Shown here: one piece after another, positions 1-4,957 of the stretch
Numbering within the stretch: position 1 is the stretch's first letter
How the letters are laid out: each line of letters begins with the position of its first letter
Source of the DNA: an uncultured Treponema sp.
GTDB taxonomy: Bacteria; Spirochaetota; Spirochaetia; Treponematales; Treponemataceae
Reading direction: 5' to 3'
NCBI GenBank assembly: GCA_905373565.1
Contig: CAJPTT010000090.1
Span: 1 to 8,211 of the forward strand
DNA length: 8,211 nucleotides
Notes under the pieces: model-generated
The model's input: only the letters and a program-made list of their open reading frames with translations
Database searches by the model: none
Told to the model about the DNA's origin: nothing
Program-made: the position numbers and the translations under genes

Positions 1-9
1 CATTACAAT

Positions 10-61
10 CTGTTTGCTGTATATTTATGTTGTAAGTTAATTAGAACAGCAGTTCAAACAG
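10..61. repeat. Interrupted inverted repeat upstream of the macrodomain gene
   Basis: CTGTTTGCTGT (10-20) is answered by ACAGC (46-50) and, after a four-base insertion, CAAACAG (55-61). The 25-base centre is AT-rich. It lies in the only non-coding stretch before the first operon. It could be an operator for the downstream Rrf2-type regulator, or the end of an upstream transcription unit. No convincing -35/-10 pair can be placed, and no part of an upstream gene can be identified in bases 1-91. Confidence 0.3.
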
Positions 62-143
62 CTTACACGGATTTCACGGAGAGCAAAAGAAATGCCCGAA
101 GGGAGTTGTGATAGACATATCAACAAAAATGCTGTTGCATTTC

Positions 144-151
144 AAAGAAGG
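144..151 (+). promoter_or_regulatory. Ribosome binding site deciding the macrodomain start
   Basis: AAAGAAGG sits six bases before the ATG at 158 and three before the ATG at 155. The ATG at 158 gives a protein opening MTQTERRLFLIEYLL, which fits the usual N-terminus of zinc-macrodomain proteins. A further in-frame ATG at 92 also has a GGAGAG-like site at 78-83. It would add 22 residues that do not resemble the family, so it is less likely. Confidence 0.5.
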
Positions 152-157
152 TACATG

Positions 158-979
158 ATGACACAGACAGAACGGCGGCTTTTTTTAATTGAATATCTCC
201 TTGCAGAAAATCCGCAATACAACGGAGTGCAGATTCCCGAAGGCGAAACCGAACAACACTATCTCCTCCGTTCGCTCGTGAATGTGCGGCCGGCTGATCC
301 TGTAAGTGAAGCTTTTTTACGTGTACAAGATGAGTATCTGCAGGAAGAAAATAAAATGCGCGGCATTACCGACATCGCGGATTTAGTACCGGTGTGCAAT
401 GATCTCTACCTTTGGCGCGGCGATATTACGACGCTCAAAGTTGATGCAATCGTGAATGCAGCGAATAGCGGAATGACCGGTTGTTGGCAGCCCTGCCACG
501 CCTGTATTGATAACTGCATTCACACATGTGCAGGAATCCGGCTCCGTGCTGTGTGCGATTCAATAATGAAAAAGCAAGGACATGAAGAGCCGGTAGGGCA
601 GGCAAAAATCACGCCTGCGTTTAATCTGCCGTGCAAGTTTGTGCTGCATACTGTCGGACCGATAGTAGACGGACCGCTTACGCAAACCGATTGTGATTTG
701 CTTTCATCATGCTATACATCGTGCCTTGACGCGGCACAAGCTCATGGTATTTCTTCAATCGCATTCTGCTGTATTTCAACGGGTGTTTTCCGCTTTCCGC
801 AGGAAGAGGCTGCGCAAATCGCGGTCGCTGCGGTCAAAAAGTGGAAAGAGAAAAAAGAGCAAACAACGCTGCGCCCGGACATGGCTGAGGCTGCTACGAG
901 CATGAAAGTTGTGTTTAATGTGTTTAGCGAAAAAGATGAAGGGATTTACCGGAGGATTTTATATGAGAGAAGCTATTGA
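158..979 (+). CDS. Zinc-dependent macrodomain protein-ADP-ribose hydrolase (SirTM-linked)
   Basis: This enzyme should remove mono-ADP-ribose from proteins in the cytoplasm, reversing the modification made by the sirtuin encoded next to it. The 273-residue protein starts with a helical region (about 1-75) typical of zinc-macro proteins. The macrodomain follows: GDIT at 88-91, VNAAN at 99-103, and a zinc loop GCWQPCHACIDN in which C109, H114 and C116 match the known Cys-His-Cys ligands. The phosphate-binding loop STGVFRFP is at 207-214. The protein is unusually cysteine-rich (13 Cys), including an extra C113 inside the zinc loop. Its last 17 bases overlap the sirtuin start, which implies translational coupling. 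The start at 158 was chosen from the ribosome binding site and family N-terminus; 155 or 92 are alternatives. Family assignment is firm; the substrate is not known from sequence. Confidence 0.93.
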   Translation: MTQTERRLFLIEYLLAENPQYNGVQIPEGETEQHYLLRSLVNVRPADPVSEAFLRVQDEYLQEENKMRGITDIADLVPVCNDLYLWRGDITTLKVDAIVNAANSGMTGCWQPCHACIDNCIHTCAGIRLRAVCDSIMKKQGHEEPVGQAKITPAFNLPCKFVLHTVGPIVDGPLTQTDCDLLSSCYTSCLDAAQAHGISSIAFCCISTGVFRFPQEEAAQIAVAAVKKWKEKKEQTTLRPDMAEAATSMKVVFNVFSEKDEGIYRRILYERSY

Positions 980-1823
980 GCAATTAAAACAGATTCTTTC
1001 CGAAGCGGAAACTGTTGTTATCGGCGCAGGAAGCGGTCTTTCCACTTCGGCAGGCTTCACCTATTCGGGTGAACGGTTTGAAAAATACTTTTCCGATTTT
1101 GCGGTCAAGTACGGTTTTCAGGATATGTATTCGGGCGGATTTGCTCCTTTTGCCTCGCTTGAAGAACGTTGGGCATACTGGAGCCGCTATATTATGATAA
1201 ACCGTTATATGGATCCGCCAAAACCGGTTTATAACAACATACTTTCGCTTGTACGGAACAAAGACTATTTTGTGCTTACGACAAACGTAGATCATTGTTT
1301 CCAAAAGGCAGGTTTTGACAAGGAACGGCTGTTTTATACGCAGGGCGACTACGGGCTGTTTCAATGCAGTGAACCGTGTTATCACAAAACCTATGACAAC
1401 GAAAAACAAATCCGCGCAATGTGGGAATTCCGCAGCGAGATGAAAATCCCGTCAGAACTTGTACCGCATTGTCCTGTTTGCGGAAAACCGATGAGTATGA
1501 ACCTTCGGGCAGATGACACGTTTGTTACAGACGAGGGCTGGGATCAGGCAGCCAACCGATATGAAACATTTTTACAAAGCCGGAATATAACAAGCCGTTC
1601 AGGTCAACAAGAAGGAACGGGGAACGTGTTGTTTCTTGAACTGGGTGTTGGAAGAAACACTCCCGGAATTATAAAGTATCCGTTTTGGCAGATGACGGCA
1701 AAAAATCCGAATGCGCAGTATGTTTGTATCAATTTTGGGGAAGCGTTTGCACCGTACGAAATAGAAAAGCGGTCGCTCTGTATCAATGATGACATTGGCG
1801 AGGTTTTGCAGGAGCTACTATAA
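963..1823 (+). CDS. Class M sirtuin (SirTM), NAD-dependent protein ADP-ribosyltransferase
   Basis: A 286-residue sirtuin. Family knowledge says SirTM enzymes transfer ADP-ribose from NAD+ to a protein rather than deacetylate. Visible features are the NAD-binding GAGSGLSTSAGF at 21-32 and TTNVD at 106-110. YTQGDYG at 125-131 has Gln127 where deacetylase sirtuins have the catalytic His, a hallmark of class M. Four candidate zinc cysteines are present (C135, C139, C170, C173), then NLRADDTFVTDEGW at 180-193 and LELGVGRNTPG at 225-235. The start at 963 is fixed by GGAGGA at 951-956, six bases upstream. The gene overlaps the macrodomain gene by 17 bases and is followed after 22 bases by the Rrf2-type regulator, so the three are probably one transcript. 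No GcvH-like carrier or lipoate ligase is encoded downstream, unlike the Gram-positive loci. No key residue appears lost. Confidence 0.93.
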   Translation: MREAIEQLKQILSEAETVVIGAGSGLSTSAGFTYSGERFEKYFSDFAVKYGFQDMYSGGFAPFASLEERWAYWSRYIMINRYMDPPKPVYNNILSLVRNKDYFVLTTNVDHCFQKAGFDKERLFYTQGDYGLFQCSEPCYHKTYDNEKQIRAMWEFRSEMKIPSELVPHCPVCGKPMSMNLRADDTFVTDEGWDQAANRYETFLQSRNITSRSGQQEGTGNVLFLELGVGRNTPGIIKYPFWQMTAKNPNAQYVCINFGEAFAPYEIEKRSLCINDDIGEVLQELL

Positions 1824-1845
1824 AAAAATGAGATAAGGGTGAAAT

Positions 1846-2265
1846 ATGAAAATCAGTGTTCGTTTTACAGCAGCGGTTCATACGCTTTTGTGCATTCAGT
1901 ATTTTGAAAAGGATATGCGCGTTACTTCGGATTTTATTTCTGCAAGCACGGGTGTCAATGCTGTTATCATAAGAAAAATTTTGCTGCAGTTGCAAAAAGC
2001 AGGATTGGTAAGAACTGCAGCAGGGGTCGGCGGTTCATACTTGGCACAGTCCGCTGATACAATCACGCTGCTGGATGTATACAACGCAATCAATGAGGGT
2101 GCAGAGGAACGGGAGATTTTCAATTTCCATCCGAATCCGAATCCGAAATGTCCTGTCGGAAGTAAGATTCACCGTGTGCTCAATACTGCACTGCATGAGG
2201 CACAACAAGCGATGGCAGATTCGCTTAACAAAACAACAATTGCCGATTTAGGAGCGGGGATATAA
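1846..2265 (+). CDS. Rrf2-family winged-helix transcriptional regulator
   Basis: A 139-residue cytoplasmic DNA-binding protein. It opens MKISVRFTAAVHTLL, typical of Rrf2 proteins. The helix-turn-helix covers about residues 25-60 (TSDFISASTGVNAVIIRKIL, then QKAGLVRTAAG) and the wing is VGGSYLAQ at 61-68. The three-cysteine iron-sulfur cluster motif of IscR/NsrR is absent. The only cysteines are C16 and C102, the latter in NPKCPVGSKI, a motif shared by the YwnA-like branch where a single Cys may act as a redox or thiol sensor. AAGGGTGA at 1835-1842 gives a good ribosome binding site. Being last in the operon, it may autoregulate the ADP-ribosylation genes; this is inferred from position. A short in-frame CCGAAT tandem (2131-2147) encodes the NPNP stretch. 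Confidence 0.88.
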   Translation: MKISVRFTAAVHTLLCIQYFEKDMRVTSDFISASTGVNAVIIRKILLQLQKAGLVRTAAGVGGSYLAQSADTITLLDVYNAINEGAEEREIFNFHPNPNPKCPVGSKIHRVLNTALHEAQQAMADSLNKTTIADLGAGI

Positions 2266-2287
2266 CAGGAGTCCTGTCTCTTTTTTT
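2265..2287 (+). terminator. Candidate intrinsic terminator of the macrodomain-SirTM-Rrf2 operon
   Basis: ACAGG (2265-2269), a three-base loop and CCTGT (2273-2277) are followed after three bases by seven T residues (2281-2287). The hairpin begins at the last base of the stop codon. The stem is only five base pairs, so efficiency may be modest. Confidence 0.5.
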
Positions 2288-2301
2288 ACGCATCCGCGCG
2301 A

Positions 2302-2410
2302 ATAAAAAAAGCTGAGGGCTTGAAGACCTAAAGATACAATAGGGCACCTCTAAAAACTCGGTTAGATTTTTAGAGGTGCCCTATATCTAAACGTTCAAGA
2401 TTCTCAGCTT
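2302..2410 (-). terminator. Long nested palindrome acting as a terminator for the B3/4 gene
   Basis: Read on the minus strand just after the B3/4 stop, AAGCTGAG (2410-2403) and CTTGAA (2399-2394) pair with TTCAAG (2324-2319) and CTCAGCTT (2316-2309). A run of T follows (2308-2304), which is the layout of an intrinsic terminator. Its centre is occupied by the strong 18-bp hairpin described separately, so the whole structure spans about 100 bases. From the other side it also faces the Rrf2 gene end, so it may work in both directions. Confidence 0.55.
2339..2384. repeat. Perfect 18-bp inverted repeat with TCGGTT loop (hairpin 1)
   Basis: ATAGGGCACCTCTAAAAA (2339-2356) is perfectly complementary to 2367-2384 around a ten-base loop CTCGGTTAGA. 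An outer AGATA (2332-2336)/TATCT (2384-2388) pairing can extend it past a small bulge. It lies between convergent genes. It resembles a dispersed palindromic repeat or miniature element: the ends abut TA, but a palindrome makes a target duplication impossible to prove here. It shares its loop with two other hairpins in this window. Confidence 0.75.
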
Positions 2411-2418
2411 CATACTAT

Positions 2419-3123
2419 TTACAGTTCTATAGAAGGATTTGCTTGCGTCAAAATTTCGGTTGTAACAGCTGCACCGAGGTACTTTTGAGTATACTCGCCG
2501 ATAAGCGCCAATGCGGCTTTTAAGTCTTCCAAGCGGGTAGGATCGAGATTTTCCATAATGATAAACGCATTTTTCGTATTTTCCGTAATCATCGTGCGCT
2601 GCCCGTCGCGCCAATTAAAACAGCGGCATATTGCACCCTTGTTATCGCGATAGCACAACTCGCCTTCCAACGTCTGACTGTGTTCCTCATCGCCGAGCGC
2701 AAAAAAATCATCGCCTCCCTTTGTAACACCGAGGATCAAATCGCCGTCAAAGGCATCGCTGTCTTCCGCACCGCACGGCAAGCCGAATTGCAACGATGCG
2801 GCATTGTAAATATCTACCAGCGGATTGATATACGAAACGGGATTCTGTTTTTCAACTCGCTTGAGCAGCGCTTCGATACTGCAGCGAACTCCCTTCTTTG
2901 TCTTAAACTTCCGATACGCATCCCGCCAGATAGCGATAACGGGATTTTCGCTGAATACGTTTTTTACCAAAAATTTTTCCGCATCGGCGTTGCTTCGTGA
3001 AAGCAGCACCTTTATATCGCGGACGCTTTCGCCGCCATTGTTTATCCCTTTTAACAGCACCACACCGAGCTGCGCCTGAGGAAAAAGCTCCCAAAAAGAG
3101 GCATCCGCCAAAAATTTGCTCAT
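2419..3123 (-). CDS. B3/4-domain protein (phenylalanyl-tRNA synthetase beta-like domain)
   Basis: A 234-residue cytoplasmic protein of the stand-alone B3/B4 family, homologous to the editing-type domain of the phenylalanyl-tRNA synthetase beta subunit. Such proteins are often proposed to clear mischarged tRNA or bind amino acids, but this is unproven. Conserved stretches are FSENPVIAIWRDAYRKF (57-73), KKGVRCSIEALLKRV (76-90), NPLVDIYNAASLQFGLPCGA (100-119) and GAICRCFNWRDGQRTMITE (163-181). The protein has about the usual family length and no sign of damage. The ATG at 3123 is preceded by AAAGGAG (3143-3137) at a rather long 13-base spacing, with no better in-frame start upstream. It is divergent from folK and convergent with the Rrf2 gene, so probably monocistronic. 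Family call is confident; cellular role is not. Confidence 0.85.
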   Translation of the reverse strand: MSKFLADASFWELFPQAQLGVVLLKGINNGGESVRDIKVLLSRSNADAEKFLVKNVFSENPVIAIWRDAYRKFKTKKGVRCSIEALLKRVEKQNPVSYINPLVDIYNAASLQFGLPCGAEDSDAFDGDLILGVTKGGDDFFALGDEEHSQTLEGELCYRDNKGAICRCFNWRDGQRTMITENTKNAFIIMENLDPTRLEDLKAALALIGEYTQKYLGAAVTTEILTQANPSIEL

Positions 3124-3165
3124 AATATCTTCGTATCTCCTTTGTTATAAATGATGACAATGTAA

Positions 3166-3196
3166 AATAGTATCGCTACTATAAAAGTATACTATT
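3166..3196. promoter_or_regulatory. Cluster of overlapping palindromes in the divergent promoter region
   Basis: ATAGTA (3167-3172) and TACTAT (3177-3182) form one inverted repeat. AGTATACT (3187-3194) is a perfect palindrome. AATAGTAT (3166-3173) also pairs with ATACTATT (3189-3196). The same half-site therefore recurs about four times within 31 bases, between the divergent starts of the B3/4 gene and folK. This is the arrangement expected of an operator, though AT-rich promoter DNA can produce it by chance. TATACT at 3189-3194 could also be a -10 element for folK, but no matching -35 is evident. Confidence 0.4.
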
Positions 3197-3203
3197 CTTT
3201 TGT

Positions 3204-3210
3204 AAAGAGG
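3204..3210 (+). promoter_or_regulatory. Ribosome binding site supporting a TTG start for folK
   Basis: AAAGAGG ends ten bases before the TTG at 3221. The in-frame ATG at 3239, which would fit the family N-terminus more snugly, has no purine-rich site in front of it and lies 28 bases from this one. The spacing favours TTG. Confidence 0.5.
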
Positions 3211-3220
3211 CCGAAAATTT

Positions 3221-3739
3221 TTGTCGAAAAATTTAATTATGGAAACAATTATATTAGGACTCGGATCAAACCGTGGAGATTCAAAAGCGATCCTCACAGG
3301 TGCAATCGAGCGACTCGTATCATTTTTGGACGATACTCGAACCTCTTCCGTCTATATCACAAAGCCGCAGGATTACTGCGATCAAGATGATTTTTACAAC
3401 ATGATTGTCTCGGGAAACTATGCAGGAAGTCCCGCATCACTGCTTAAAACACTCCAGCATATTGAAGCGGATTACGGAAGAAACCGTGAAGCCGAGATTC
3501 CGAAAGGCCCTCGCACGCTCGACATCGATATACTTTTTTTCGGGAATCAAATCGTCAGACTCAATAATCCGCCGCTGATCATCCCTCATCCGGCGGTATA
3601 CCGGCGAGCCTTCGCACTCATCCCGCTGCTGGAGCTTTATCCCGATTATCTCGACCCCGTTACGCAGCAACCACTCTCCGCCGCACTCGCTGCCCTGCCC
3701 GATCAAGGCGTACGGAAAAGCGATATCCTTTTTAAGTAA
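3221..3739 (+). CDS. folK: 2-amino-4-hydroxy-6-hydroxymethyldihydropteridine pyrophosphokinase
   Basis: HPPK transfers pyrophosphate from ATP to 6-hydroxymethyl-7,8-dihydropterin in cytoplasmic folate synthesis. The 172-residue product (from the TTG) shows the N-terminal strand IILGLGSNRGD (10-20), DFYN at 57-60 for pterin binding, and the family signature GPRTLDIDILFF at 96-107. The aspartates D101 and D103 within that signature bind magnesium. IPHPAVYRRAF follows at 121-131. Length is normal for a single-domain HPPK, with no fusion to FolB or FolP. An alternative start is the ATG at 3239, which drops six residues. No other folate gene is in the window, so it appears to be transcribed alone. 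A weak hairpin follows the stop codon. Confidence 0.95.
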   Translation: MSKNLIMETIILGLGSNRGDSKAILTGAIERLVSFLDDTRTSSVYITKPQDYCDQDDFYNMIVSGNYAGSPASLLKTLQHIEADYGRNREAEIPKGPRTLDIDILFFGNQIVRLNNPPLIIPHPAVYRRAFALIPLLELYPDYLDPVTQQPLSAALAALPDQGVRKSDILFK

Positions 3740-3744
3740 ACTCC

Positions 3745-3779
3745 ATTACCTAAAAATCTCGGCTCTGATTTTCAGTAAT
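3745..3779. terminator. Weak hairpin between convergent folK and yggT genes (hairpin 2)
   Basis: ATTAC (3745-3749) and AAAATC (3753-3758) pair with GATTTT (3767-3772) and GTAAT (3775-3779) around a TCGGCTCT loop, with a small internal mismatch. It starts six bases after the folK stop and could end transcription from both sides. The AT-rich stem is weak and there is no clear T-tract beyond it. A second tiny inverted repeat, ATTGA/TCAAT, lies at 3778-3790. Confidence 0.4.
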
Positions 3780-3808
3780 TGATAGTCAATAGTGATCCGT
3801 AGTGTTTT

Positions 3809-4399
3809 CTACATAAACCGTATCACTCGGAACTGCAATACCAGAGAGCCGAAAAAAAGTCCAAGCGCAATGCGGAGTAAAAGCATAAGGATAATCGTCA
3901 ATACCAGTCGAGTACGATACTGCAGCGGTTTCCGTTGAAAAAAGCCGGTTGTCTTGGCAATAACGGGGCTTAAAAATCTATCCAAGTTATACCAAAACGG
4001 AGAGCTGTTTGATGAGCCGAAAAGATCGTACCCCAATCGGATAATCAAGAAAATGATGAGCAGGTTGAGCACAAAACCGATAAACGACCATACCAGTTGT
4101 ATGATACTCACAAATACGCCCCAAAGGGAAATCGTCCCGGTCGCAAGGATTGAAGTGATAAGCTGCGCCGCAATGGACAATATACCGAGCGACAAAATAG
4201 GTGAAAAATCGACCATACCGATGCGGGTAAATCTGAAGCGTCTAAACCAATTCAGATAAGGATCGCAAATGGATGACAATACCCTGCCGAATGATGAATA
4301 CGCCGCAGAAGGAACCCACGACAACAAAATCTTAATAAAGCACAAAAAAAGATAGGCATTGATAAGCTGTCTAACGGTTAATAATAATGAACGCATCAT
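3809..4399 (-). CDS. YggT-family integral membrane protein
   Basis: A 196-residue hydrophobic inner-membrane protein with two YggT-type halves, as in the E. coli protein of similar length. The first half has a membrane segment around 13-30 (AYLFLCFIKILLSWVP) followed by the family hallmark SSICDPYLNWFRRF (42-55). MVDFSPILSLGILSIAAQL at 62-80 leads into the next span. The second half has spans around 97-120 and 164-190, joined by FWYNLDRFLSPV (135-146), which repeats the D-P-x-L-like pattern. Family members have been linked to osmotic stress and cell division or envelope functions, without a defined biochemical activity. The ATG at 4399 is supported by GAGGAG (4411-4406), six bases upstream; a second ATG at 4396 is possible. 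It stands alone here, not beside proC or division genes. Confidence 0.85.
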   Translation of the reverse strand: MMRSLLLTVRQLINAYLFLCFIKILLSWVPSAAYSSFGRVLSSICDPYLNWFRRFRFTRIGMVDFSPILSLGILSIAAQLITSILATGTISLWGVFVSIIQLVWSFIGFVLNLLIIFLIIRLGYDLFGSSNSSPFWYNLDRFLSPVIAKTTGFFQRKPLQYRTRLVLTIILMLLLRIALGLFFGSLVLQFRVIRFM

Positions 4400-4416
4400 A
4401 GCAGGCTCCTCACATC

Positions 4417-4438
4417 AATCGGTAATCTTTTGCCGATT
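4417..4438. repeat. Small inverted repeat in the yggT leader
   Basis: AATCGG (4417-4422) and CCGATT (4433-4438) can form a six-base-pair hairpin with a ten-base loop, just upstream of the yggT ribosome binding site. It may be an operator or leader hairpin. It is too short to assign a role. Confidence 0.3.
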
Positions 4439-4502
4439 AGCATTTCCATATAACATACTGATTAAAATTCAAACCGTAAAGCCCCTATCACGAGGATAAA
4501 CC

Positions 4503-4546
4503 ATGGGTGATGTCTCAAAAGTCGGTTGCTTTTTGGACATCACCAT
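4503..4546. repeat. Strong inverted repeat after the ABC operon (hairpin 3)
   Basis: GGTGATGTC (4506-4514) pairs perfectly with GACATCACC (4536-4544), and CAAAA (4516-4520) with TTTTG (4531-4535) after a single bulged T. The loop is GTCGGTTGCT. ATGG/CCAT-like ends extend it with one extra G. It begins about 12 bases after the stop of the last gene of the minus-strand ABC operon, where a terminator is expected, but no T-tract follows on that strand. It may instead protect the mRNA end or be a dispersed repeat. Confidence 0.65.
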
Positions 4547-4555
4547 CTCCCCGCC

Positions 4556-4957
4556 CTACTCTGCTGCCGGAGCATACAGCTCAAAATGAGTAACGGCATT
4601 TTCGCCTCTCGTAAAGGCCGGAATTGACACCATCACCGCATCTTCAAAAAGCGGAACGGTGATAGTACCGGTAACATCTTCTTGTCCGTTAAAGAAGCTG
4701 ACTTTCACACGATGGGTTTGCCCCCGCAGCATAATTTTATCGCGGTCGCCCTTAAACATCTCGATCGGCTTTTCACCGTTAAACGAAATGGTACAACCGT
4801 CAATCGCTTTATATGCGCCGTTCGGGTCGCTGTTGTTGTCTATCAGCACGGTATGAGAGCGGCCGAATAAAAACATAAGCGCCATAATGAGCAAGTAAAA
4901 AACAACCAAGCCTATTTTAACCAGCCGCTGACCTTTTTTTGAACGTACTCGAATCAT
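4556..4957 (-). CDS. Small single-span membrane protein, last gene of the ABC operon
   Basis: A 133-residue protein I do not firmly recognise; it may belong to a DUF family seen beside such transporters (possibly the one named DUF6672, from memory and unverified). The N-terminus is basic (RVRSKKGQR), then one membrane span at about 13-31, so the rest probably faces the periplasm. The remainder (about 33-133) looks beta-rich, with TVLIDNNS, CTISFNGEKP, THRVKVSFFNG and GTITVPLF segments, and resembles a NusG-II-like or immunoglobulin-like small domain; no catalytic motif is visible. There is no lipobox. Its ATG shares one base with the TAA of the preceding permease, with GAGGG just upstream, so translation is coupled. 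Context suggests an accessory subunit of the transporter. Confidence 0.75.
   Translation of the reverse strand: MIRVRSKKGQRLVKIGLVVFYLLIMALMFLFGRSHTVLIDNNSDPNGAYKAIDGCTISFNGEKPIEMFKGDRDKIMLRGQTHRVKVSFFNGQEDVTGTITVPLFEDAVMVSIPAFTRGENAVTHFELYAPAAE

Noticed and set aside
92..157. N-terminal extension of the macrodomain protein from the ATG at 92
   Set aside because: A plausible ribosome binding site exists, but the added 22 residues do not look like the family and the internal start at 158 fits better. Kept only as an alternative.
984..1409. 141-codon open frame antisense to the sirtuin gene
   Set aside because: The sirtuin frame carries all conserved motifs; the antisense product resembles nothing.
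2131..2147. CCGAAT tandem inside the Rrf2 gene
   Set aside because: Only about 2.8 copies and in frame. It encodes an NPNP stretch that appears to be part of the conserved segment before the CPVG motif, so it is not evidence of a hypermutable repeat.
2339..2384. CRISPR repeat or IS terminal inverted repeat
   Set aside because: There is a single copy with a ten-base loop, no spacer array, and no transposase gene or remnant beside it.
4431..4470. Promoter for yggT on the minus strand
   Set aside because: TATAT-like hexamers are present but no -35 element sits at a proper distance. The region is simply AT-rich, so a promoter position cannot be supported.
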